In this document: positions 17,794 to 24,471 of the stretch, one piece after another
Layout of the letters: the number at the start of each line of letters is the position of its first letter
How positions within the stretch are numbered: position 1 is the stretch's first letter
Assembly: GCA_963807425.1 (NCBI GenBank)
Contig: CAWEBZ010000010.1
Coordinates: 62,001-126,000, forward strand
Origin: VRUE01 sp963807425
Lineage (GTDB): Bacteria; Actinomycetota; Thermoleophilia; Solirubrobacterales; 70-9
DNA length: 64,000 bases
Direction: 5' to 3'
Notes under the pieces: generated by a model
The model's database searches: none
What the model saw: the letters and a program-made list of their open reading frames with translations, nothing else
What the model was told of the DNA's origin: nothing
Position numbers and translations under genes: made by a program

Positions 17794-18201
17794 CGCCTTC
17801 GTTGTCAAATCCGAAAGCGAAATGCATCGGGTAGGGGCGAGAAAGACATGGGCCCTTAACGTCCGAGTGGGAGCCGGAGCGCCCCCGGAGGATCACTTCA
17901 GTGATAGGGCGTGAGGGTGGTTGCTGTTGGCTTTGAGCCTTTGGCCCTGGTGGCTTCATGGCTGCTTTGGCTGCCTTGAATTCTTGCTTTCTGGCTCTTG
18001 CTTCTTGCCTTTCCTTCTGGCGCTTTCGCTTCTGATTCGTTGCCTTGGCTGACTGGCTTTTGCCTGGCGGCTTGGTTTTGGTCCCGACGCCCGGAGCAAG
18101 CGCGGGCGAATAGCCGGGGGCGCGGGTGACCTTCGTTCTGACGCTTAACAAAGTCACCCGAAGCAATGACCGCTCTTTCTTGACAACAGAGGCAGAGAGA
18201 A
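17794..18201. other. Divergent gap with inverted repeats; possible oriT/promoter region
   Basis: This 408-bp gap separates the relaxase from the excisionase gene. It contains ATCACT-TC-AGTGAT at 17892-17905 and a larger dyad CGGGTGAC (18123-18130) with GTCACCCG (18153-18160). A Lys/Gln-rich open frame on the minus strand crosses 17900-18080 (KRKRQKERQEARARKQEF) but has no clear start, so I do not call it a gene. Relaxase-proximal hairpins are typical of oriT, and two divergent promoters must also be here. Confidence 0.45.
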
Positions 18202-18414
18202 ATGGCGAAGAAGCTGCCGACATCGATCCCGCGCATTGCCCTCACCCCGGCTGAGGCGGCAGCGGCCATCGGTGTCGGCCCCGACTTCTTCGATGCCAAC
18301 GTTGCTCCGGAGCTGCGGCTTGTCCGTAGAGGCCGCAAGCGGCTTGTGCCGGTGAGTGAGCTTGAACGCTGGACGGCGGATAACGCCAGGCACGTTCTTG
18401 GGGAGTCGGCATGA
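18202..18414 (+). CDS. xis: Excisionase-like MerR/AlpA-type HTH protein
   Basis: The 70-residue protein starts at ATG 18202 after GCAGAGAGAA. IALTPAEAAAAIGVGPDFFDANVAPELRLVRRGRKRLVPVSELERWT is the usual winged-HTH of recombination directionality factors, with the wing RRGRKRLVPVSELERWTAD. Such proteins bend attR/attL DNA and tip the integrase towards excision, and often also activate transfer genes. The position at the head of the gene row ending in the integrase supports the call. It could instead act purely as a transcription factor. Confidence 0.8.
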   Translation: MAKKLPTSIPRIALTPAEAAAAIGVGPDFFDANVAPELRLVRRGRKRLVPVSELERWTADNARHVLGESA

Positions 18415-18478
18415 CACGCCCGGGGTGGACCAGGGTTTCGAAGGCGCGGGGTCCCGAGCAACTCATAGGCTCCTGGCA

Positions 18479-18679
18479 ATGGCAGACGCCACGCAGCAAA
18501 AAGCCCGCCGAGACCTCCGGCGCGCTCAGGCCAACTTTGAGCGCAAGGTCGGCGAGGCACACGCCGAGCGCCTGGCGAGTTTCAAACGGGCACAGAAAGC
18601 CGGCTTGTCCCTCCGAGAAATCTCTCAAGAGGTCGGCCTGCACTGGACCCGTATCGGCCAGCTACTCCGAGGCGAGTAG
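18479..18679 (+). CDS. Small HTH protein of the element
   Basis: The 66-residue protein from ATG 18479 is highly charged in its first half (QQKARRDLRRAQANFERKVGEAHAERLASFKRAQ). It ends with a helix-turn-helix-like KAGLSLREISQEVGLHWTRIGQLLRGE, resembling the small resolvase-like C-terminal HTH found in actinobacterial mobile elements. It lies between the excisionase gene and a perfect palindrome at 18688-18709, which it may bind. No enzyme motif is present. The function is inferred only from the HTH. Confidence 0.62.
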   Translation: MADATQQKARRDLRRAQANFERKVGEAHAERLASFKRAQKAGLSLREISQEVGLHWTRIGQLLRGE

Positions 18680-18687
18680 AGACCGCA

Positions 18688-18709
18688 GCCGTAGAAAATT
18701 TTCTACGGC
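18688..18709. promoter_or_regulatory. Perfect 22-bp palindrome
   Basis: The arms are GCCGTAGAAAA and TTTTCTACGGC with no spacer. Flanking GCAGC and GCTGC extend the dyad with one unpaired base. It sits 8 bp after the small HTH gene and 95 bp before the next one. There is no T-run after it, and the centre is self-complementary, which suits a dimer operator better than a terminator. Confidence 0.6.
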
Positions 18710-18803
18710 GCTGCTAGGCTGGCGGATGCCGAAGCAAAAAGCGGCTCCCGGCGGCGCGTCAACGCCAACCGGGAGCCTGACCACAAGGAGCGTGTACCTC
18801 CTC

Positions 18804-19169
18804 ATGGCTGATCAGAACCCTACGGGTCGCAGCTCGGCTGTTGCCCTCACATTCCCGGCCGATCACGTCCGTTTCCTGCGCCGCGTCTTTGGAATGGCGC
18901 GGGACGGGATCAAAGACGAGCTGGCGGACTATCCGAAGCAACTCCAAGAGCCGGCGCGTCTACGCCGCGAGGAAACCGCCTACGGGCGACTTCTTATGGC
19001 GCTGGACGAGTTGGTGATCGTCCCTGATTGCGATGTGCGTGCCGTCCTCGCCGACCTGGCAGAGGTCATCGATGCCGAGAACGAGTACGCACGGGTCGTT
19101 ACAGAGCACGAAGCCCTGTATGGCTTGCTTGGTCAGGTCGGAGGACGAGGGCGGCGCGATGGCTCCTAA
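18804..19169 (+). CDS. Hypothetical protein of the element
   Basis: The 121-residue product (MADQNPTGRSSAVALTFPADHVRFLRRVFGMARDGIKDELADYP) is predicted mostly helical, with no membrane segment and no recognised family. An AAGGAG lies at 18785-18790, 13 bp before ATG 18804; earlier in-frame starts are GTG 18792 and ATG 18726. The 3' end overlaps the first XRE gene by 11 bp, so translation is likely coupled. Codon use resembles the neighbouring element genes. Its role is unknown; association with the regulators suggests a part in element control. Confidence 0.6.
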   Translation: MADQNPTGRSSAVALTFPADHVRFLRRVFGMARDGIKDELADYPKQLQEPARLRREETAYGRLLMALDELVIVPDCDVRAVLADLAEVIDAENEYARVVTEHEALYGLLGQVGGRGRRDGS

Positions 19170-19437
19170 CGTCGAGGTCGCTAAGGCCTTCGGCGCGAAC
19201 CTCCTACAAGCCCGTAAGCGAGCTGACATTTCCCAGGAAGAGCTGGGCTTCCGTGCCTCCCTGCATCGCACCGAGATCGGCCAGCTGGAGCGCGGAGTGC
19301 GGCTCGCCAGGATCGACACGGTGGTCAAGCTCGCGGGCTCATTGGGGGTGTTGCCCGGAAGCCTCCTCGACGGCATGGCCTGGGAGCCGGGCGGCTTTCG
19401 CCCAGGTGAGTTCTCGATCGGAAGCGAAGACCCATGA
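19159..19437 (+). CDS. XRE-family regulator, copy 1
   Basis: The 92-residue protein contains one Cro/C1-type HTH (FGANLLQARKRADISQEELGFRASLHRTEIGQLERGVRLARIDTVVKLAGSLGV). The C-terminal tail LLDGMAWEPGGFRPGEF is shared with the next gene. It starts at ATG 19159 inside the previous gene and overlaps the next gene by four bases (ATGA). It is probably one of two repressors that set the quiescent state of the element by acting on the divergent relaxase/xis promoters. Confidence 0.87.
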   Translation: MAPNVEVAKAFGANLLQARKRADISQEELGFRASLHRTEIGQLERGVRLARIDTVVKLAGSLGVLPGSLLDGMAWEPGGFRPGEFSIGSEDP

Positions 19438-19694
19438 TTGCCTCACGATTTGGCCGGAACCTGGCGTACTGTCGCAAGCGGGCCAAGGTGTCCCAAGAAG
19501 AGCTGTCAGTGCGGGCTTCGCTTCACCGCACGGCAGTCGGCCAGTTGGAGCGCGGCGAACGCGGCGAACGCGTGGATACGCTCATCAAGCTCGCTGGGTC
19601 GCTAGGCATCCCACCCGGTGAACTGCTCGACGGGATGGATTGGGAGCCCGGCGGAACGCGTCTCGGGCAGTACACGACAGGCAGCAAGGGCTGA
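19434..19694 (+). CDS. XRE-family regulator, copy 2
   Basis: The 86-residue protein is a close paralogue of copy 1: both share SQEEL, RASLHRT, GQLERG, KLAGSLG and LLDGMxWEPGG in the same order. The tandem arrangement with four-base overlaps on both sides shows a local duplication within a translationally coupled operon (copy 1, copy 2, integrase). Different recognition-helix residues (TEI versus TAV) may give different DNA affinity. The integrase start at 19694 shares the last base of this gene's stop codon. Confidence 0.87.
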   Translation: MIASRFGRNLAYCRKRAKVSQEELSVRASLHRTAVGQLERGERGERVDTLIKLAGSLGIPPGELLDGMDWEPGGTRLGQYTTGSKG

Positions 19695-20860
19695 TGGCCG
19701 AGGGCATCCGCAAGCGCCACACGAAGGATTGCGCGGCACGGAGTGGCGGGCGCTGTCGGTGCGCGGGGGGATTCGAAGCCTCCCTCTACTCGCGGCGTGA
19801 CATGAAGAAGATCAGCAAGTCGTTCCGCACTGAATCCGAAGCGAAGTCATGGCGCGCAGACGCCAAGCGGTCCCTCGACCTCGGCGCTTTGCGCGCACCG
19901 GGCCAAAGAACGATCCGCGAAGCGGGGGAAGCCTGGCTCGCCGGTGCGGAGCGAGGTGAGATCCGCAGCCGCTCTGGCCGCCCCTTCAAGCCATCGTCAC
20001 TGCGCGGCTACCGACAGGCGTTCACCGACCGAATCGTCCCCGCCGTAGGGCACTTCAAGGTAAGCGCACTCACCACATCGGACCTCCAGAAGGTTGTTGA
20101 CGAGTGGCAGGCCGAAGGACATGCGGCCTCCACGATCCGAAACTCGCTCAGGCCGCTTCAGGCGATCTATCGTCGCGCCCGCGCTCGCGAAGGGGTGCCG
20201 GTCAACCCGACTCGCGATCTCGAACTGCCGGTACCGGAACGGCGCGAGGTAGAGATCGTGACGCCGAGTTCTGCCGCCACTCTGCTCGCAGTCCTGCCGA
20301 ACCCGGATCGGGCCATATGGGCGACCGCTCTTTATGCGGGACTGCGATCCGGCGAGTTGCGCGCCCTGCGCTGGGAAGCCGTAGACGTGGCGAAGCGAAT
20401 CATCGAAGTCCGAGAGTCATGGGACCCTAAGGAGGGGAGCATCGAGCCGAAGACCAGACGATCCCGACGGAGGGTGCCGGTGCCGACCGTCCTGCGGGAG
20501 CTGCTGATCGCCCAGCGAACCTGCACAGGAGCCTCGACGGGAAGCGCCCTCGTTTTCGGCGAGGACGTCAAGACCCCATTTCAGCCTGAGCGGCTCTACC
20601 GAAACGCCGACAGCGCCTGGCACCACGCTGGAATTCGCGAGCGTCTGCGGCTCCACCAAGCGCGCCACACCTACGCGTCGTTCATGATCGCTGCCGGCAT
20701 CAACGCCAAGGCGCTGTCCTCGTTCATGGGCCATGCCTCGATCACCGTGACCTTTGACCTCTACGGGCACCTGATGCCGGGCTCCGAGGCCGAGGGCGCA
20801 GCACTGCTCGACGCCTATTTGGACGGTCGTTCCAAAGACATCGAAGAAACCGACGAATAG
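19694..20860 (+). CDS. int: Tyrosine-type site-specific integrase
   Basis: The 388-residue protein starts at ATG 19694 (MAEGIRKRHTKDCAARSGGRCRC). The N-terminal arm-binding region has Cys/His-rich KDCAARSGGRCRCAGGFEAS. The core-binding SAM-like domain spans about 75-165. The catalytic domain shows YAGLRSGELRALRW (Arg near 218), LHQARHTYAS (HxxRH near 321-325), GHAS (near 347) and the nucleophile in FDLYGHL (Tyr near 357). It recombines attP with the 3' end of tRNA-Ser(TGA). The last base of the preceding stop is shared with the start codon, so expression follows the XRE pair. An earlier in-frame ATG overlaps that gene and is not needed. Confidence 0.94.
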   Translation: MAEGIRKRHTKDCAARSGGRCRCAGGFEASLYSRRDMKKISKSFRTESEAKSWRADAKRSLDLGALRAPGQRTIREAGEAWLAGAERGEIRSRSGRPFKPSSLRGYRQAFTDRIVPAVGHFKVSALTTSDLQKVVDEWQAEGHAASTIRNSLRPLQAIYRRARAREGVPVNPTRDLELPVPERREVEIVTPSSAATLLAVLPNPDRAIWATALYAGLRSGELRALRWEAVDVAKRIIEVRESWDPKEGSIEPKTRRSRRRVPVPTVLRELLIAQRTCTGASTGSALVFGEDVKTPFQPERLYRNADSAWHHAGIRERLRLHQARHTYASFMIAAGINAKALSSFMGHASITVTFDLYGHLMPGSEAEGAALLDAYLDGRSKDIEETDE

Positions 20861-20869
20861 GGTCGAGAC

Positions 20870-21103
20870 ATGAGCCAGTTCCCCACGATGAAGGCGAAGC
20901 GCCTGCTGGCGATCCTGGAACGCAAGCCGCTGAGCTATCGCGTATCGCGGCAGTCGGGATCGCATCGCCGGATGGAGGCTCCGGGCCGCCCGCCGCTGAC
21001 TTTTGCCTTCCACGACAACGCAACGGTCCCCTCCGGCCTGGTCCGCAAGGTTCTCGTCAGAGACGTTGGACTTGCCGAAGACGAGGCCCGGAAGCTACTC
21101 TGA
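20870..21103 (+). CDS. hicA: HicA-type mRNA interferase toxin
   Basis: The 77-residue basic protein has the double-stranded-RNA-binding-like HicA fold: MKAKRLLAILERKPLSYRVSRQSGSHRRME, with the catalytic His in SGSHRRM, then LTFAFHDNATVPSGLVRKVLVRDVGLAEDEARKLL. HicA cleaves mRNA and is neutralised by HicB, encoded 13 bp downstream. ATG 20888 is an alternative start that would match the usual family N-terminus better. Within the element the pair probably stabilises inheritance. It follows the integrase after 9 bp. Confidence 0.85.
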   Translation: MSQFPTMKAKRLLAILERKPLSYRVSRQSGSHRRMEAPGRPPLTFAFHDNATVPSGLVRKVLVRDVGLAEDEARKLL

Positions 21104-21116
21104 CTTGGAGGATCTA

Positions 21117-21314
21117 ATGGAAACCGTGCGCGTCATCTACCACCACGAAGCCGACGGCTGGTGGGCCGAGTCGCCCGATGTAGAGGGCTGGTCCGCCGCT
21201 GGTGACACCTACGCTGAGGTGGTCAAGCTCGCGGAAGAGGGCATCCCTTTTGCGCTTGAGCATCCGGCGGAGCTGGAGCACTACGTCCCGGCCGGCGAGC
21301 GCGTGCCCGCCTGA
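21117..21314 (+). CDS. hicB: HicB-type antitoxin (short form)
   Basis: The 65-residue protein starts at ATG 21117 after a strong TTGGAGG. VRVIYHHEADGWWAESPDVEGWSAAGDTYAEVVKLAEEGI is the partial RNase H-like HicB domain that masks HicA. The family often adds a C-terminal DNA-binding domain; none is present here, so autoregulation by this protein alone is unlikely. The gene order toxin then antitoxin is normal for HicAB. Confidence 0.87.
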   Translation: METVRVIYHHEADGWWAESPDVEGWSAAGDTYAEVVKLAEEGIPFALEHPAELEHYVPAGERVPA

Positions 21315-21720
21315 CCTTAGATTGGACGCCGTCTAGAGCCTAGGGTCGTGCGCCCTAGGCTAGGCAAAGGAGATCTCCGAGATCCTCCCACGATTCTTGA
21401 TATCCCCAAAAAAGGGGACGAATGCAGGGCTTCCACTCCCTTTAGAAAGCGAGCGAGTCGTTTCTTTTCCCCGACTTTGCAGGGAAACGACGGGAGACCA
21501 GCACCGAGGTTGTCTACGGTGGAAAGCGAGAGACCCGGCACCCCTTGTCGTAGTAGGGAACCGGGCCCCTCAAGAGCAACGGGGGTCGGGCGACGTACGC
21601 GCCCGGCCCTCTCTCGTTTGAGCCTACACATCGTCGGTCCTAGCCCGGCGCCACCTTTTTTCGGACGGCGCGGCCTTTTCGCCGGATGGTTGCCGCCGCC
21701 CTTTGTCCTTTACTTAGCCG
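21315..21720. other. Structured non-coding block, candidate replication or transfer origin
   Basis: No gene with coding character is seen in 406 bp. It holds many dyads: AGCCTAGGG (21337-21345) with CCCTAGGCT (21353-21361); a CCCC-AAAAAA-GGGG hairpin near 21406; GTCGTTTC with GAAACGAC around 21450-21490; and GC-rich arms near 21555-21600. It directly precedes the DnaC-like ATPase gene, which suggests an origin where that protein loads a helicase. A leader RNA or terminator cluster is the alternative. Confidence 0.4.
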
Positions 21721-22689
21721 GTGCCCGTACACGACCCCTGGCGAGACCCAGCCGACGAGCGCGAGGAAATTCGTGCCTTCGTCAGCGAACGCCCTGCAGC
21801 CGAGCCGGCGATCCGGTTCAACGACAAGATAGGGCGCGTCCCCGCAGGTCCAGCACGAGGCTGGCGGGGGCGCGAGCGTAAAGCGAAGTCTTGCGACCAG
21901 TGCGAAGGCGACCTATGGGTGGAGCTGGACGATGGAACGCCCGTGCCCTGTGAATGCCGCAGCCGCAGGACAGCCAAAAGGGCGAGCAATCGACTTCGTG
22001 CAGGGGACTGGTGGCACGGCACATCACTCAGCTTTGCCGCACCGCCCCTAGCCGCCGTGCCGTCGTTGGCCCGCGATGCTGTAGAGGGCCTGTGCGGCGA
22101 GGTGCGCCGCGGGGGAACTCCCCGCGGACTGTGGATTGTGGGCGACAGCGATACTGGCAAGTCAGCGCTCTGCGCCTATATCGCCCAGCGCCTTTACCCA
22201 TCAAACGATGCTATTGCGGAGGGCACTGGGGATCTCGTTGCGCACTTGCGATGGCTGGGTGCCGTGAGAGGGGAATTCGCTGTTGAGAAACACATGGAAA
22301 AGCTCGTGGACACCCCACTCCTAGTCTTGGACGATCTTGACCGACCCGTCCGTACCTACCCTCCAGCGGCGACGCTGGGATTGCGGGAGAGTTGTGCGAG
22401 TCAAGATCTAGTTCGTCTCGCGACATTGATTCGCGACCGGCAGGCGGCGATGCGGCCAACCGTGGTCACCAGCAGAGCCCAACCGAAAGACTGCGCAAGC
22501 AGGCTCGCTGCGATCACGCCTCACGACCTGATGCGGGGACTCCTTACGACCGCCTCCGGCGAGGCCACGCCGTTTGAGGACTTTCCCAAATACCTAAACG
22601 GCCTGCTCGACGGGGCTATGCGGGATATGCGAAGCGCGTGCGAGACGTGCGAGCTTGACGAAGATCAGTCCGCTGCTGCCGCGGCATAG
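21721..22689 (+). CDS. DnaC/IstB-like P-loop ATPase (probable replication helper)
   Basis: The 322-residue protein starts at GTG 21721. A zinc-ribbon-like CDQCEGDLWVELDDGTPVPCEC lies near residues 58-79 in the place of the DnaC N-terminal cysteines. The AAA+ core has Walker A GDSDTGKS at about 141-148 and Walker B LLVLDDLD at about 200, followed by VVTSR at the sensor-1 position. DnaC-type proteins load the replicative helicase. Actinobacterial integrative elements often carry such helpers to replicate after excision. It stands alone downstream of the structured block. Confidence 0.72.
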   Translation: MPVHDPWRDPADEREEIRAFVSERPAAEPAIRFNDKIGRVPAGPARGWRGRERKAKSCDQCEGDLWVELDDGTPVPCECRSRRTAKRASNRLRAGDWWHGTSLSFAAPPLAAVPSLARDAVEGLCGEVRRGGTPRGLWIVGDSDTGKSALCAYIAQRLYPSNDAIAEGTGDLVAHLRWLGAVRGEFAVEKHMEKLVDTPLLVLDDLDRPVRTYPPAATLGLRESCASQDLVRLATLIRDRQAAMRPTVVTSRAQPKDCASRLAAITPHDLMRGLLTTASGEATPFEDFPKYLNGLLDGAMRDMRSACETCELDEDQSAAAAA

Positions 22690-23009
22690 GCGCGACCACC
22701 GACGCGCCCGAAGGTGCGCCACAACTCGCGTGCGCGGCGGAGCGGAATGTCGGCCTCAATGCCGCGCTCAGCCCTGAGAATCCTCACTGACTCCTCTGCT
22801 TCCTCCGGCGTTTCAGCACGTTCGCGAGCTTGGAATGCGGCCTCTCCAGCAGCCTCCATGCGAGAGACGATCTCGGCCAACGGCTGGTCGGGAGCTACGG
22901 TCGGCAGAACCCACCTTGGCTCACTGGCTACTTGAACTTCGGCTTCACGGTCTCTGATTTCGGCGATCTCGTCCGCCTTAGACCGGCGTGGCTTTTCGTC
23001 ATCGTGCAC
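22665..23009 (-). CDS. Hypothetical helical protein at the right end of the element
   Basis: The 114-residue frame from GTG 23009 (VHDDEKPRRSKADEIAEIRDREAEV) is acidic and helical, with EIVSRMEAAGEAAFQARERAETPEEAEESVRILRAERG. It overlaps the 3' end of the ATPase gene by 25 bp on the opposite strand. The open frame extends upstream through the att repeat, but that part is not expected to be coding. No family was recognised and the start has no ribosome site, so the call is tentative. Confidence 0.4.
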   Translation of the reverse strand: MHDDEKPRRSKADEIAEIRDREAEVQVASEPRWVLPTVAPDQPLAEIVSRMEAAGEAAFQARERAETPEEAEESVRILRAERGIEADIPLRRARELWRTFGRVGGRAYAAAAAD

Positions 23010-23060
23010 GATGAGAAGGTGCCAACCACCCCGGATGGAACGACGCTGCAACAGCTCGCG

Positions 23061-23079
23061 GTGGCACAGCCAGTGGCAC
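23061..23079 (+). repeat. Two GTGGCAC repeats (right arm sites)
   Basis: The copies are at 23061-23067 and 23073-23079, 51 bp before the attR core, in the same orientation as the three copies at the left end. Their presence at both ends supports an integrase arm-site role. Confidence 0.5.
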
Positions 23080-23129
23080 GAAACCGGCAAAGCGCTTGAG
23101 CAAGCCAGTCCCCGCGCCCCCGCCTCGAC

Positions 23130-23188
23130 CTTGAAAACCGGCAGACGTCTAATGGCGTCTCGAGGGTTCGAATCCCTCCCCCTCCGCT
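23130..23188 (+). repeat. attR core (duplicate of tRNA-Ser 3' half)
   Basis: It repeats 12393-12451 with 56 of 59 identities. Its variable-arm arms AGACG/CGTCT pair perfectly, whereas the copy inside the intact tRNA has a G-T pair. This suggests that the original chromosomal 3' half now lies here and the functional tRNA uses the element's copy. There is no 5' half next to it. Confidence 0.88.
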
Positions 23189-23236
23189 GACGCGGCCGGC
23201 AGCAGGAAACGGCGGCTGGCGGCCGAACGGACGGGG

Positions 23237-23983
23237 ATGGAGAAGGCATCTCGCCGCGCACGCACGCGCGAGCGCTGGCTGCAGCGTGCCGAGAAGGTCA
23301 GCGACGCCTTCGGCCTGGTCTTCGCGCTGGTGCTGACGACCTACGTGCTCACCTCGCTGCTGTCCAACCACGGCTGGGCGGCGGTGGTGCTGACGATCGC
23401 GACGAGCGCGACCTCGGTGGTCGCCCTGACCAGCTCGCACGTGCGGCCTGTGGCGGTGCGGGCGGCGGTAGCACTCTCGGCCCTGACGATCGGCCTAGCG
23501 GCGATCGCCGCCGTGACCGACGACCGCACCTGGCTCAACTTCGCCTCGGCGATCCAGGTCGCCCTGCTGACCGTGGCGATGGCCGCGGTCCTGCGCCGCG
23601 TCGTCACCGCTCCCGAGGTCGGCTTCCGGACGATCCTCGGCGCGATCAGCGTCTACACGGTGCTGGGAATCCTTTTCACCTTCCTCTACGGGACGATCGA
23701 CCGGATCCAGGATGGGTCCTTCTTCGAAGGCGTTGCCAGCCCGGAGGGGTCGGACTTCCTCTTCTTCAGCTACACGACTCTGACCACCACCGGCTACGGC
23801 AACCTCGTCCCGGGCGGTCAGCCGGGCCGGCTGATCTCGGGCCTGGAGATGATGATCGGCCAGATCTTCCTCGTCACCTTGGTCGCCGGCCTGGTCAGCC
23901 TCTGGCGGCCGGGCGAAGGGATACGCCGCCGTCGCGAGCAGCGCGGCGCGGCAGAGCCCGGCAGCGAGTTGCCACCCGGCTGA
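23237..23983 (+). CDS. Potassium-channel-type membrane protein
   Basis: The 248-residue protein starts at ATG 23237, 48 bp beyond the att repeat. It has several N-terminal membrane helices (about 30-130), then an ion-channel module: a helix GFRTILGAISVYTVLGILFTFLYG, the pore SYTTLTTTGYGNLVPGG with the K+ selectivity TGYGN at about 184-188, and a final helix MMIGQIFLVTLVAGLVSL. The extra helices before the pore resemble other bacterial six-helix channels but lack a visible S4 arginine array, so it is probably not voltage gated. The short C-tail is basic with no RCK domain. It would conduct K+ across the cell membrane. Confidence 0.87.
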   Translation: MEKASRRARTRERWLQRAEKVSDAFGLVFALVLTTYVLTSLLSNHGWAAVVLTIATSATSVVALTSSHVRPVAVRAAVALSALTIGLAAIAAVTDDRTWLNFASAIQVALLTVAMAAVLRRVVTAPEVGFRTILGAISVYTVLGILFTFLYGTIDRIQDGSFFEGVASPEGSDFLFFSYTTLTTTGYGNLVPGGQPGRLISGLEMMIGQIFLVTLVAGLVSLWRPGEGIRRRREQRGAAEPGSELPPG

Positions 23984-23989
23984 GCGGCG

Positions 23990-24448
23990 TTACTCGGGCA
24001 GCTCGACGCGCTCGATCGTCTGCGGCTCGAGCGGCTGGTCCGAGGCATCGGTCGCGGTCGACTCGATCGCGTCGACGGCGTCCATCCCGTCGACGACCCG
24101 GCCGAAGACGGTGTGCTTGCCGTCGAGCCACGAAGCCGCCTCGGTAGTGACGATGAAGAACTGGGAGCCGTTGGTGTTGGGGCCGGCATTGGCCATCGCC
24201 AGCGCCCCGCGCACGACCTTGTGATTGTTGAACTCGTCCTCGAAGGTGTAGCCAGGGCCACCTCGGCCCGTTCCCTCCGGACAGCCGCCCTGGATCATGA
24301 ATTCGGGGATGACCCGGTGGAAGACCAGTTCGTCGTAGAACCCGTCCGCAGCAAGCTTGCGGAAGTTCTCGACCGTCTTCGGCGCGTCGTCATCGTGCAG
24401 CTCGAGCACGATCGGCCCGGCGCTCGTATGGAGAGTGGCCTGCGACAT
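23990..24448 (-). CDS. ppiA: Cyclophilin-type peptidyl-prolyl cis-trans isomerase
   Basis: The 152-residue protein from ATG 24448 (MSQATLHTSAGPIVLELHDDDAPKTVENF) is a cytoplasmic single-domain cyclophilin with no signal peptide. Active-site motifs are visible: FHRVIPEFMIQGGCPEGTGRGGPGY (the catalytic Arg in FHR), MANAGPNTNGSQFFI and WLDGKHTVFGRVVDGMDAV. It speeds proline isomerisation during protein folding. It lies 23 bp downstream of the secreted Ig-like protein gene and may be co-transcribed. ATG 24475 would add nine residues and overlap that gene. Confidence 0.93.
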   Translation of the reverse strand: MSQATLHTSAGPIVLELHDDDAPKTVENFRKLAADGFYDELVFHRVIPEFMIQGGCPEGTGRGGPGYTFEDEFNNHKVVRGALAMANAGPNTNGSQFFIVTTEAASWLDGKHTVFGRVVDGMDAVDAIESTATDASDQPLEPQTIERVELPE

Positions 24449-24471
24449 CGGCTGCACCCTATCGAGGCAGA

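Larger units (their letters stand above)
12393..23188. mobile_element. Integrative mobilizable element in tRNA-Ser(TGA), about 10.8 kb
   Basis: The element is bounded by 59-bp direct repeats (12393-12451 and 23130-23188; 56 of 59 identical, the last 35 identical). It encodes a tyrosine integrase, an excisionase-like HTH protein, a MobF relaxase with helicase domain, a DnaC-like ATPase, tandem XRE regulators, HicA-HicB and a DUF262 protein. There is no type IV secretion apparatus or FtsK/TraB translocase, so it should depend on a helper for transfer; this makes it an IME rather than a self-transmissible ICE. Several genes and gaps have lower third-position G+C than the chromosome, as expected for acquired DNA. 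The integrase is interior, not adjacent to either end. Confidence 0.88.

Noticed and set aside
17898..18223. Lys/Gln-rich minus-strand frames upstream of the relaxase
   Set aside because: No ribosome site or clear start, and they run into the relaxase or xis genes; kept only as a remark on the gap.
22830..23099. Plus-strand frame near attR
   Set aside because: It overlaps the better minus-strand frame, lacks a ribosome site and matches no family.
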